DNA of 64,000 bases. Origin: Chromatocurvus sp964613795. Its GTDB lineage: Bacteria > Pseudomonadota > Gammaproteobacteria > Pseudomonadales > Halieaceae. A model generated the notes under the pieces. That model was given only the letters and a program-made list of their open reading frames with translations, did no database searches and had not been told where the DNA came from. Made by a program: the position numbers and the translations under genes. Positions 44,190 to 52,141 of this stretch are shown here, one piece after another; positions within the stretch are counted from its first letter, which is position 1, and every line of letters begins with the position of its first letter. The stretch covers positions 1 through 64,000 of the forward strand of contig CAZTJR010000001.1 in NCBI GenBank assembly GCA_964613795.1. The letters are read 5' to 3'.

Positions 44190-44342
44190 ATGTCGCACAT
44201 GGTTCCCAGGCTGCCACCTCTCGCATTCTACAATTCTGAGCTTTTTGGGTGCTTGCCTGCTGTTGAGGCCGCAAGCGACAGAATCCGGTCAGAGCTTGAT
44301 GCGATCCTGGCGGATGGCGTAGCGTTCGGTACTCGATGTTAA
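44190..44342 (+). pseudogene. Probable fragment of an Asp/Asn beta-hydroxylase-like gene
   Basis: The frame ending at the TAA of 44340 reads LPPLAFYNSELFGCLPAVEAA then SDRIRSELDAILADGVAF. The pattern LPxxxFY-x-(8)-LPA/E-LEAA-x-x-x-IRxELxAxLAD recalls the entry to the aspartyl/asparaginyl beta-hydroxylase domain of TPR-containing hydroxylases. No catalytic His motifs follow, and the part before it is not recognisable or lies in the gap. The 320 bp between the gap and serA holds nothing else I can support. Confidence 0.4.
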
Positions 44343-44431
44343 ACACAGGGTGAAAGACGCCGCGAGGGCCAGCACTTTCCGTGACAAACGTTACCCTACA
44401 ATGCGTGACAAACCGCAGTGATGTGCCACTG

Positions 44432-45661
44432 TCAGTAAAGAACCCGGCACCTCAGGGTGCCGTCAATCGTACTGAGCTTTTCAACGGCCATCTCCGAGGA
44501 CGCGGTATCCACGTCCATCACCACGTAGCCAATATGCTCATTGGTCTGCAGAAACTGCGCACTGACGTTGAGATTGATCTCGGAAAACACGCGATTGATG
44601 GCGCTCATCACACCGGGGACGTTCTGGTGGACATGCAGAATGCGGTGGCTGCCCGCGTGGGCGGGCAGGGCGACCTCGGGAAAGTTTACCGACGATGTGG
44701 TGGTGCCGTTATCGCTGTAAAGCGCCAGCTTTTCGGCGACCTCCCTGCCGATGTTCACCTGGGCCTCGACCGTGCTACCGCCAATATGCGGTGTCAGGAT
44801 AACGTTGTCAAAGCGACGCAGCGGTGACACGAACTCGTCATTATTCGAGCGCGGCTCTACCGGGAAGACGTCAATGGCGGCACCGGCCAGATTGCCGCCT
44901 TCCAGACGGGCCGCCAGGGCGTCGATGTCGACCACCGTGCCCCGCGAAGCATTCATCAGAATGGCGCCGGGCCGCATCTGCGCCAGCTGCTCCGCACCAA
45001 TCATCCGGTGTGTGGTCGCGGTCTCGGGCACGTGCAGCGTCACGACATCGGAGCTGCTGAGGAGCTGTGACAGGCTGGCCACCTGTCTCGCGTTACCCAT
45101 GGGCAGTTTATTGACCACGTCGTAGAACTGCACTTGCATGCCGAGACCTTCCGCAATCACGCCCAGCTGAGTGCCGATATTGCCGTAGCCGATGATGCCC
45201 AGCCGCTTGCCGCGGATTTCATAGGAATTCAATGCCGTTTTCTGCCACTCGCCCCGGTGCGCCGCGGCGTTTTTCGCCGGTATGCCCCTCAGCAGCAGTA
45301 TGGCCTCGGCGATGACCAGCTCGGCGACGCTGCGGGTATTGGAGAATGGCGCGTTGAAGACTGCTATCCCGCGGCGGGTGGCGGCGTCCAGGTCTACCTG
45401 GTTGGTGCCGATGCAGAAACACCCGACGGCGGTGAGCTTGTCAGCATGCTCGAGCACGTCGTCGGTGAGCTGGGTGCGCGAGCGGATGCCCAGAAAATGC
45501 ACGCCCTTGAGGGCTGCTTTCAGATCATCTGGGGGCAGTGCCTGCTTATGCTGCTCAATGACCTGATAGCCGCTTTTATGCAGTGACTCCACTGCAGACG
45601 GATGAACGCCCTCGAGCAGCAGAAAGCGGATTTTTTTCTTATCCAGAGAGTTCTTTGGCAT
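44432..45661 (-). CDS. serA: D-3-phosphoglycerate dehydrogenase
   Basis: 409 aa. First step of serine synthesis. MPKNSLDKKKIRFLLLEGVH at the start, GRGxxG-type Rossmann motif IIGYGNIGTQLG, catalytic Arg in NASRG and His in LTPHIGGST, and a C-terminal ACT domain (RILHVHQNVPGVMSAIN...IDGTLRCRVLY). Length and ACT layout match E. coli SerA, which is feedback-inhibited by serine. Divergent, 106 bp apart, from a D-2-hydroxyglutarate dehydrogenase. Confidence 0.97.
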   Translation of the reverse strand: MPKNSLDKKKIRFLLLEGVHPSAVESLHKSGYQVIEQHKQALPPDDLKAALKGVHFLGIRSRTQLTDDVLEHADKLTAVGCFCIGTNQVDLDAATRRGIAVFNAPFSNTRSVAELVIAEAILLLRGIPAKNAAAHRGEWQKTALNSYEIRGKRLGIIGYGNIGTQLGVIAEGLGMQVQFYDVVNKLPMGNARQVASLSQLLSSSDVVTLHVPETATTHRMIGAEQLAQMRPGAILMNASRGTVVDIDALAARLEGGNLAGAAIDVFPVEPRSNNDEFVSPLRRFDNVILTPHIGGSTVEAQVNIGREVAEKLALYSDNGTTTSSVNFPEVALPAHAGSHRILHVHQNVPGVMSAINRVFSEINLNVSAQFLQTNEHIGYVVMDVDTASSEMAVEKLSTIDGTLRCRVLY

Positions 45662-45767
45662 ACGTCTCGATGAACCTCGTCGCCCGGGCGGGCGTATGCA
45701 GCAGTAAATCCGTGCCAGCATGGTAGCATACGCGGCGCTGTGAATTGGACAGATATAGGAGGTGCCA

Positions 45768-47165
45768 TTGGACCGGCTGGACAGAGCATTGCAGCAGTCT
45801 CTGGAGGACATCGTCGGTCCGGCGCACGTTCATCGCGATGTCGATGCACTTGCGCAATACGGGCGCGACTGGACACGGGCCATCGAGCCGGCACCAGTGG
45901 CGGCTGTCCTGCCCGGCAGTATCGAGGAAGTCCAGGCGATTGTTCGTCTTGCCGTCGAACGCGGCCTTGCTATTGTTCCCTCGGGCGGGCGCACTGGCCT
46001 GTCTGCCGGCGCCGTGGCGGCACAGGGTGAATTGGTGGTCGCCCTCGATCGCCTGGACGACATTGGCGATTTTTCAGCCGTTGACCGAACGGTACGCTGC
46101 GGGGCCGGTGTGGTGACCGGTCGACTGCAGGCCTTTGCCGAAGAGCAGGGTCTGTTCTACCCCGTGGACTTCGCCTCCAGCGGGTCAAGCCAGATTGGCG
46201 GCAATATCGCCACCAACGCCGGCGGTATCAAGGTCATCCGCCACGGCATGACCCGCGACTGGGTGGCCGGTCTGAAGGTGGTGACCGGCACTGGCGAACT
46301 GCTGGATCTCAACCGCGGCCTGATCAAGAACAATGCCGGCTATGACCTGCGCCATCTGATGATTGGCTCGGAAGGCACCCTCGGCATGATCGTCGAGGCG
46401 ACGATCAGCCTGCGCGAGCCCCCGGGGGATCTCGCTGTAATGGTGCTGGGCGTACCGGACATGCCGTCGATCATGACAGTGCTTGACGCCTTCCGCGGGG
46501 AACTGGCGCTGCATGCTTTCGAGTTCTTTTCGGAGGACGCTCTTGCCCGCGTCATTGAACACCAGGGTCTGCAGCGTCCTTTCGACACATCCTGTCCCTA
46601 CTATGCACTGCTGGAATTCGTCGGCGGCGACGAAAGCCTTGAGCGTGCTATGGCACTGTTCGAGTCCGGAATCGAGGGCGGATGGGTGCTGGATGGCAGT
46701 ATCAGCCAGAGCGTGGCGCAGGCCCGGGCGCTGTGGCGCCTGCGCGAGGATATCTCAGAAACGATTTCACGCTGGACTCCCTACAAGAACGACATCTCAA
46801 CGCGGGTATCCGACGTGCCTGCTTTTCTCCAGGAGGTCGAAGCGGTAGTGAGCGCCAACTATCCTGACTTCGAGATCATCTGGTTCGGTCATATCGGCGA
46901 CGGCAACGTGCATCTGAATATTCTCAAGCCCGACGCTCTGCCCATGGCGGAATTCCAGGCACGCTGCGGCGAGGTCAGCCGCTGGGTGTTCGAGATCGTA
47001 CAGCGCTATGGTGGCAGCGTATCGGCGGAGCACGGCGTGGGACTGCTCAAGAAGGACTACCTGTCATACACACGGTCGGTGGCGGAGATAGAGATCATGC
47101 GGCAGATCAAGCGTGTGTTTGACCCGGCGGGGATTCTGAATCCTGGGAAGATTTTTGATCTTTAG
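45768..47165 (+). CDS. FAD-linked D-2-hydroxyglutarate dehydrogenase
   Basis: About 465 aa. FAD-binding PCMH domain (VPSGGRTGLSAGAV, GGNIATNAGGIKVIRHGMTRDWV, GSEGTLGMI) and C-terminal glycolate-oxidase-type domain (WFGHIGDGNVHLNI, SAEHGVGLLKKDY). SerA reduces 2-oxoglutarate to D-2-hydroxyglutarate as a side reaction; in Pseudomonas an enzyme of this kind, divergent from serA, re-oxidises it and pulls serine synthesis forward. The same arrangement here supports that job. An ATG start is lacking: a TTG at 45768 has aggagg 5 bp upstream; GTG 45762 overlaps that site. Confidence 0.88.
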   Translation: MDRLDRALQQSLEDIVGPAHVHRDVDALAQYGRDWTRAIEPAPVAAVLPGSIEEVQAIVRLAVERGLAIVPSGGRTGLSAGAVAAQGELVVALDRLDDIGDFSAVDRTVRCGAGVVTGRLQAFAEEQGLFYPVDFASSGSSQIGGNIATNAGGIKVIRHGMTRDWVAGLKVVTGTGELLDLNRGLIKNNAGYDLRHLMIGSEGTLGMIVEATISLREPPGDLAVMVLGVPDMPSIMTVLDAFRGELALHAFEFFSEDALARVIEHQGLQRPFDTSCPYYALLEFVGGDESLERAMALFESGIEGGWVLDGSISQSVAQARALWRLREDISETISRWTPYKNDISTRVSDVPAFLQEVEAVVSANYPDFEIIWFGHIGDGNVHLNILKPDALPMAEFQARCGEVSRWVFEIVQRYGGSVSAEHGVGLLKKDYLSYTRSVAEIEIMRQIKRVFDPAGILNPGKIFDL

Positions 47166-47188
47166 TGGCCGGCTTGTCTGGAGCGCTA

Positions 47189-47312
47189 GTCCGGCCCGGG
47201 CGTCGGGCGCGGTATGACTGGACACGCCAGTTCGCCATCCATGGCGGCTCGGGTTCGGCCATTCATGGCCGCACACGGTCCAGTCACACCGCGCCCGACG
47301 CCCGGGCCTGAC
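47189..47312 (+). repeat. Palindromic repeat element, copy C
   Basis: Arms 47189-47222 and 47279-47312 (34 nt each) are complementary at 32 of 34 positions. They enclose a 56-nt core (47223-47278) starting cacgccagttcg, 53/56 identical to the copy B core on the opposite strand. Two internal hairpins have catccatg and cattcatg apices (cgccat/atggcg; cggccat/atggccg). The arms share no sequence with copy B beyond the closing gga/tcc. It begins 24 bp after the dehydrogenase stop and lies 60 bp from the vapC stop, between convergent genes. Confidence 0.9.
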
Positions 47313-47371
47313 ATAGGTGCGGACGGAGAGCCGTGAGGATCTTCAGGTTTTGCAGGTGGCGCGATTCGGGG

Positions 47372-47755
47372 CTATTTGGCTTTCTTCTTTGACAGGTAGC
47401 GCACGTTCGGGAGTCCCTTGAAGTCTTTGTCCATCGTCCAGATGACGGCGGCATGTCTCTGCGCCGTGGCGAATACGATGCTGTCCGCGAGCGGGAGCTT
47501 GTGAAGCGCGCCAAACCGTGCCGCGTCGCTAGCCAGGTGGGAATCCAGGGAAACCACTTTTCCCTGCTTCATGTGGGCTGTGACGACGAGGGCAGTCTCC
47601 TCTCCCAGCTGGTGCAGGACGTTCCTGAAGACTTCGGCGAGGGTGATGCTGGGTACCAGCAATTCGGGGATGTTCTCTATTGGTTCGGCGAATGTCCCCG
47701 CATTCTGATCGCCGGCAAAATAGGATAGCCACGCTGATGAATCGACGACGTTCAC
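47372..47755 (-). CDS. vapC: PIN-domain toxin (VapC type)
   Basis: 127 aa from GTG 47755. PIN-type ribonuclease fold: VVDSSAWL with the first Asp, Glu in ITLAEVFRN, Asp in LPLADSIVFATA and Asp in WTMDKDF complete the acidic metal site. VapC toxins cut tRNA or rRNA when freed from their antitoxin. The GTG overlaps the antitoxin stop as GTGA. Basic C-terminal tail (LSKKKAK). Target unknown. Confidence 0.88.
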   Translation of the reverse strand: MNVVDSSAWLSYFAGDQNAGTFAEPIENIPELLVPSITLAEVFRNVLHQLGEETALVVTAHMKQGKVVSLDSHLASDAARFGALHKLPLADSIVFATAQRHAAVIWTMDKDFKGLPNVRYLSKKKAK

Positions 47756-47955
47756 ACGCGATGGTCGTTTCTGGCGATGCCGGTATCGATGTTCCGGAGC
47801 AGTCCTCGTAGCTCTTGCATGGGTCTCAGTGGAATCACTTCGATGCGGCCACAATAGGCCATGATCTGGACTTTCTGCCCTGACACAATGCCCATGGAAT
47901 CGCGAATTTCCTTGGGAATGACAATCTGAAACTTGGGGGAGACAGTAACTTCCAT
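47752..47955 (-). CDS. vapB: AbrB/SpoVT-type antitoxin (VapB type)
   Basis: 67 aa. The N-terminal swapped-hairpin DNA-binding fold is visible as VTVSPKFQIVIPKEIRDSMGI with SGQKVQIM following; the C terminus would neutralise the toxin. Antitoxins of this class pair with PIN toxins and repress their own promoter. The stop overlaps the vapC GTG. An inverted repeat just upstream is a candidate operator. Confidence 0.88.
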   Translation of the reverse strand: MEVTVSPKFQIVIPKEIRDSMGIVSGQKVQIMAYCGRIEVIPLRPMQELRGLLRNIDTGIARNDHRV

Positions 47956-47956
47956 C

Positions 47957-47991
47957 CCGTAACGCCTATCGATAGCCTATTGGTATTACGG
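47957..47991 (-). promoter_or_regulatory. Candidate vapBC operator/promoter region
   Basis: ccgtaa (47957-47962) and ttacgg (47986-47991) are inverted across 23 bp immediately before the vapB start; between them the minus strand shows ataggc twice, 5 bp apart. Symmetry next to an AbrB-type antitoxin suggests an autoregulatory site; the arms are short, so this is tentative. Confidence 0.4.
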
Positions 47992-48109
47992 TAGAGGCAT
48001 CGATCCGGGAGGTCAATGCTCACGATCCTGTTACCAGGCGCGGAATGCCCCTCGGCCCTTATGGTGGGTGCCACCAATCTCGATGCATACACCGGATTCG
48101 GAGCTAGAG

Positions 48110-49639
48110 CTAGTCCGCCCCATTCCCCAGATACAATTGGTACGCTGGATTCGCCGACTCATCCCAGTACGGATAACCAATGCCATCGAGCACCTCCCGC
48201 ATTGCGCCCTTCTGCCCCGATGGCACCTGAATCCCCACCAGAATGCGCCCATAGGCCGCGCCGTGATTGCGGTAATGAAACATCGAGATGTTCCAGCGCT
48301 GGCCCAGGGCCGCGAGAAACTTGAGCAGCGCGCCGGGACGTTCCGGAAACTCCACCCGATAAATCCGCTCCGGATCCATATTCTCCGGGGCGCGCCCGCC
48401 CACCATATAGCGGATGTGCAGTTTGGCCATTTCGTTGTCGGTCAGGTCCTCGGTGTCATAGCCCTCACGGTTCAGATCATGCAGTACCTGCTGCAGGTCA
48501 TTGCCGCCCGGCGCCACCGACAGGCCGACGAAAACACGGGCAAACTGGTCAGTGGCGTAGCGATAATTGAATTCGGTGATGTTGCGCTTGCCGAGGGCGC
48601 TGCAGAAGGCCCGAAAGCTGCCAGGCTTTTCCGGGATGGTGACACTGATGATGGCCTCGCGCCGCTCGCCGATCTCCGTGCGTTCGGAAATGTAGCGCAG
48701 ACGGTCGAAGTTGGTGTTTGCCCCGCTGAGAATGGCCAGCAATTCTTCATCGTGGGCGCCCGTCTCCTCAACATATTTCTTCAGGCCGGCCAGTGCGAGT
48801 GCGCCGGCCGGCTCGGCGATGCCGCGGGTATCTTCGAAAATGTCCTTGATTGCAGCGCACATTTCGTCGGTAGATACGGTGATCACCTCGTCGACGATTT
48901 CGCGGATCACCCGGAACGGTTCCTTGCCAACCTGCGCCACGGCGCAGCCATCGGCAAACAGGCCGACCTCTGACAGGCGATCGCGACGCCCGCGCTGCAG
49001 GGCCAGCTTGAGGCAGGCGGCATCTGCCGGCTCGACGCCAATAATTTTTGTCTGCGGCCACACGTAGTGCACAAAAGCCGCAACGCCGGCGAGCAGTCCG
49101 CCGCCCCCGACAGGCACAAACAGGGCATCCAGCGGCGTCTGATGCTGGCGCACGATCTCCATCCCCACGGTGCCCTGACCGGCGATCACGTCCGGGTCGT
49201 CGAAGGGATGGACGTAAGTCATGCCTTGTTCTGCGACCAGTTTTTTCGCGTAACCGGAAGCCTCGTCAAAGGCATCGCCATGCAAAACGACGCGGGCGCC
49301 CCGCGCGCGCACCGCATCCACCTTGATCTGGGGTGTTGTGCGGGGCATGACAATAACGGCCCTTACGCCCATGCGCTGCGCTGCCATGGCCAGGCCCTGG
49401 GCATGGTTGCCAGCGGATGCCGCCACCACCCCGCGGCTGCGCTGCGCCTCGCTCAGCCGGTACATTTTGTTGTAGGCCCCGCGCAGCTTGAAGGAGAACA
49501 CGGGCTGCAGGTCCTCACGCTTGAGCCAGATCCTGTTGCCCAGCCGGGCAGACAGCAGTGCGGCTTCGTCTATCGGTGTCTGGCGCGCCACGTCGTACAC
49601 GCGGGCATCGAGGATGCGCTTGATATAGCTATGCGGCAT
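48110..49639 (-). CDS. ilvA: Threonine ammonia-lyase, biosynthetic
   Basis: 509 aa. PLP enzyme making 2-oxobutanoate for isoleucine. Catalytic Lys in FSFKLRGAYNKM (about residue 51), PLP-phosphate loop VPVGGGGLLAG, then two ACT-like regulatory domains (GERREAIISVTIPEKPGSF, and RIYRVEFPERPGALLKFL near 420). Two ACT-like domains mark the isoleucine-inhibited form. Divergent from rpiA by 159 bp, a conserved pair. Confidence 0.96.
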   Translation of the reverse strand: MPHSYIKRILDARVYDVARQTPIDEAALLSARLGNRIWLKREDLQPVFSFKLRGAYNKMYRLSEAQRSRGVVAASAGNHAQGLAMAAQRMGVRAVIVMPRTTPQIKVDAVRARGARVVLHGDAFDEASGYAKKLVAEQGMTYVHPFDDPDVIAGQGTVGMEIVRQHQTPLDALFVPVGGGGLLAGVAAFVHYVWPQTKIIGVEPADAACLKLALQRGRRDRLSEVGLFADGCAVAQVGKEPFRVIREIVDEVITVSTDEMCAAIKDIFEDTRGIAEPAGALALAGLKKYVEETGAHDEELLAILSGANTNFDRLRYISERTEIGERREAIISVTIPEKPGSFRAFCSALGKRNITEFNYRYATDQFARVFVGLSVAPGGNDLQQVLHDLNREGYDTEDLTDNEMAKLHIRYMVGGRAPENMDPERIYRVEFPERPGALLKFLAALGQRWNISMFHYRNHGAAYGRILVGIQVPSGQKGAMREVLDGIGYPYWDESANPAYQLYLGNGAD

Positions 49640-49798
49640 GGGATCACACTCATTTCGGAACCATCATGGTAAAGCAGCAGGTGCACGTTTGCAGCACGGG
49701 CCCCTTTTGTACGTTCGGCGCCGCTTACGGTTGGGGGCTGACGGCCTCGCGCGGTACACTCGACCCTGTCGCCAGTCGTCATTCGCGCAGGATTCAAC

Positions 49799-50473
49799 AT
49801 GAACAGTGATGCAAAGAAGCAGGCGGTCGCCGCAGCCGCGCTGGACTATCTCAAGCCTCAGCTCGAGAACGATACCGTTATCGGCATTGGCACCGGGTCC
49901 ACGGCCAATTGTTTTATCGACGCGCTGGCGCCGGTGCGGGGGCGTTTTGCGGTCACGGTGGCGAGCTCAGAGGCGTCGGCGGATCGGCTGAAGTCGCACG
50001 GCATCCCCGTGCAGTCACTTACCAGTGTCGATCGCGTCGATTTCTACGTGGATGGTGCCGACGAGGCCAACAGCGCGTTGCAGCTGATCAAGGGCGGTGG
50101 CGGCGCCCTGACCCGGGAGAAGATTGTTGCAGCCGTCGCGCGGGAGTTTATCTGCATTGCGGATGACAGCAAGCTGGTACACATGCTGGGCGAGTTTCCC
50201 TTGCCGGTGGAAGTTATTCCCATGGCGCGAAGCCACGTGGCCCGCTGCCTGGTCAGCCTGGGCGGTGAGCCGGTATACCGGGACGGTTTTGTCACCGACA
50301 ATGGCAATATCATTCTCGATGTGCACCGTTTGAGTATCGCCCAGCCTCTCTCTCTGGAGGAGGCTCTCAACAACATCACGGGGGTTGTATGTCACGGCCT
50401 GTTTGCACATCGCCCTGCGGATATTCTGCTGCTGGCAGGTGATAACGGCGTAGAGGAGCTGCGCGCGAGCTGA
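49799..50473 (+). CDS. rpiA: Ribose-5-phosphate isomerase A
   Basis: 224 aa. Interconverts ribose 5-phosphate and ribulose 5-phosphate. GIGTGSTANCFIDAL, DFYVDGADEANSALQLIKGGGGALTREK and FICIADDSKLV are family signatures, with the catalytic Glu after GGGGALTRE. Complements the nearby tkt in the pentose phosphate pathway. Confidence 0.97.
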   Translation: MNSDAKKQAVAAAALDYLKPQLENDTVIGIGTGSTANCFIDALAPVRGRFAVTVASSEASADRLKSHGIPVQSLTSVDRVDFYVDGADEANSALQLIKGGGGALTREKIVAAVAREFICIADDSKLVHMLGEFPLPVEVIPMARSHVARCLVSLGGEPVYRDGFVTDNGNIILDVHRLSIAQPLSLEEALNNITGVVCHGLFAHRPADILLLAGDNGVEELRAS

Positions 50474-50596
50474 AGCCCGCAGCAAATGGCTGTGCCCCTT
50501 CAGGGGTATGCTGCGAAAAATATCCGCCATGGACGGCTTGCATGGCAGGATATTCCGTGTAAGATCTGTGACATATTTACAAAAAAAACAGGGTTA

Positions 50597-50634
50597 AGAG
50601 CTGGACAAGCAAATTTGTCAAGAAAGCCAGCTCT
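50597..50634. other. Bipartite hairpin in the rpiA downstream spacer
   Basis: agagctgg (50597-50604) pairs perfectly with ccagctct (50627-50634); inside, gacaa (50604-50608) can pair with ttgtc (50615-50619) as an alternative or stacked stem. It lies in a 287-bp space that also holds cccc-ttca-gggg near 50496. No T run follows on the plus strand. Confidence 0.4.
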
Positions 50635-50760
50635 CATGACCCACTCAGAATGACGGGCGTCTTTAATGGGCGCATGTTGTGATTGGCCCTGTGTAGTGGC
50701 GAGTGGGAAATGACGCCCTGACAGCGTTTTTAATTTGCACATTAATGACGAGAGTGTTGC

Positions 50761-50904
50761 GTGAATAGACGACCCGATACCATGTTTGTGCTTATTGTCG
50801 TATTTGCCTTGGGGATGTCCGCAACATTGCTGTTGCCCATGGTCTCAAGTCAGACGAACGCCGCGCCGGCGTCGCCATTGCAGGCGGGCGTTATCCTGGA
50901 GTGA
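50761..50904 (+). CDS. Small single-span membrane protein
   Basis: 47 aa from a GTG start, too short for many gene finders. The product begins MNRRPDTMFVLIVVFALGMS and has one hydrophobic helix (about 8-27, MFVLIVVFALGMSATLLLPM) after a basic start, then a short Ala/Ser/Pro-rich tail ending in GVILE. This could be a cleavable signal or a signal anchor. gagag lies 9 bp upstream, a weak ribosome binding site. Family not recognised. Confidence 0.5.
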   Translation: MNRRPDTMFVLIVVFALGMSATLLLPMVSSQTNAAPASPLQAGVILE

Positions 50905-50932
50905 CGCCAGGGCGTCGCCTGGCGTTGGTAAG

Positions 50933-51520
50933 TCAATCCCGAATGCATTTCACCAGGCGGCTACCCGTCAGTACATAGTCCAGCGGCACGTCCCAGCTGT
51001 CATACGGCAGGGCGTCATATTGCTGGCAGTCGTATCCGAGTCCCACCAGCAGTCCTGGCTTTTCCCGGCACAACGCCCGATCATAATAGCCTGCACCCAT
51101 GCCTAGCCTGACACCGCTGGCATTCCAGGCAACCAGCGGCAGGAACATGATGTCGAGAGCGGACACGGGGATGGCAGCTGCAGTCGACATGGGCTGTGAG
51201 ATACCGTAGCGAGCTTCCCGCAGGGGATCACCGTCGCTGTATCGGCGAAAATGCAATGTCGTGTCCGGTGCCATGTCTGGCAGAAAGGTCTGTTTCCCTG
51301 CACTATGCGCCGCCAGCAGTAAGGGGCTGCAGTCAAATTCTTCCGGTGTTGCCAGGTAGCCGGCGACGTGTCTTGCCTGGCGCCAGCCAGGCAATTCCAG
51401 GATTTGAGTGGCGGCGCGCGCGGCGGCGACCTGGCGCTCATCGTCGGAAACCTGTTGGCGACGAGCGCGCAACTGCCGACGCAAGCCCGACTTGTCTGTC
51501 GCGGTGGGCGGTTCTCGCAT
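50933..51520 (-). CDS. 5-formyltetrahydrofolate cyclo-ligase
   Basis: 195 aa (E. coli YgfA/FAU1 type). ATP-dependent conversion of 5-formyl-THF to 5,10-methenyl-THF. N-terminal SGLRRQLRARRQQVS, ILELPGWRQARHVAGYLATPEEFD, FLPLVAWNASGVRLGMGAGYYDR identify the family. ATG 51520 preferred; a longer in-frame start reads through the 6S RNA gene. It lies directly downstream of 6S RNA, the conserved zapA-ssrS-ygfA order, and in E. coli is processed from the same transcript. Confidence 0.94.
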   Translation of the reverse strand: MREPPTATDKSGLRRQLRARRQQVSDDERQVAAARAATQILELPGWRQARHVAGYLATPEEFDCSPLLLAAHSAGKQTFLPDMAPDTTLHFRRYSDGDPLREARYGISQPMSTAAAIPVSALDIMFLPLVAWNASGVRLGMGAGYYDRALCREKPGLLVGLGYDCQQYDALPYDSWDVPLDYVLTGSRLVKCIRD

Positions 51521-51544
51521 GAGAGCCAAATTCCAGAATAGATA

Positions 51545-51725
51545 AAGGTTCCCGGGGTACCGCTGACAGGTCGGCCCTTGAACCGAAAGGTTCAAGGTGG
51601 TGGCTCCCGCGGTGTATCAGGCTTTCCGGTACAAGCCGGACCTGCACAACAACACCATTCGGTCACCGCCGGTTACAGCAGTATCGGCTCGAGGACTGAG
51701 TGTCTGGCGAATACACCAGGAACCG
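51545..51725 (-). ncRNA. ssrS: 6S RNA
   Basis: About 181 nt on the minus strand between zapA and the cyclo-ligase. 6S RNA mimics an open promoter and sequesters sigma-70 RNA polymerase. Recognised by location, by the terminal pairing of ggttcc near the 5' end with ggaacc near the 3' end, by gagccgata after the 5' arm (also in E. coli 6S), and by accttgaacc/ggttcaaggg close to the 3' side. tatact at 51737-51732 is a fitting -10 element. Ends are approximate. Confidence 0.88.
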
Positions 51726-51788
51726 GCAATAAGTATAACGCAAGCGGCGCCACAGACCGAGGGCCGTGACTGCTGATGTGCCCGGGCG

Positions 51789-52130
51789 TCAGCTGATTTC
51801 GATCTGTCTGAGTTTGTGCAGGGCCTCTTCAAGCTTGTTGTTGAGGCTGCGAAAAGCAGCCTCGCTGTCGGCGTTCTCCGCATTCTCCGCGTTCTCCGAG
51901 GCTGCGTTGCCATCGGTGCGGGTAGCTCGCAGCAGCTCATAACTGATGTTCAGTGCTGCCATCACGGCGATGCGTTCAAGGCCAATGACCTTGCCGGTGT
52001 CACGGATTGAGCGCATCTGTAAATCGAGGTAGTTGGCCGATGTGACCAGATCGGCCTTTTGCTCTGGCGGACAGGCGACCTGGTAGCTCTTGTCGAGAAT
52101 CGTGACGTTGACCGTGTTCGGCTGTGTCAT
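51789..52130 (-). CDS. zapA: Cell division protein ZapA
   Basis: 113 aa from ATG 52130 (an ATG two codons upstream also exists). ZapA bundles FtsZ filaments. NTVNVTILDKSYQVACPPEQKADLVTSANYLD is the globular N-terminal domain; the C-terminal coiled coil (SEAAFRSLNNKLEEALHKL) ends in IEIS. Between them an ENA-ENA-ENA tripeptide tandem repeat extends the linker. It precedes 6S RNA as in other gammaproteobacteria. Confidence 0.94.
   Translation of the reverse strand: MTQPNTVNVTILDKSYQVACPPEQKADLVTSANYLDLQMRSIRDTGKVIGLERIAVMAALNISYELLRATRTDGNAASENAENAENADSEAAFRSLNNKLEEALHKLRQIEIS
51872..51898 (-). repeat. 9-bp tandem repeat inside zapA
   Basis: cgttctccg, cattctccg, cgttctccg in direct succession; in frame it encodes Glu-Asn-Ala three times in the ZapA linker. 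The unit keeps frame, so copy number could vary without loss of function. Confidence 0.85.
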
Positions 52131-52141
52131 TGCCATGCCTT

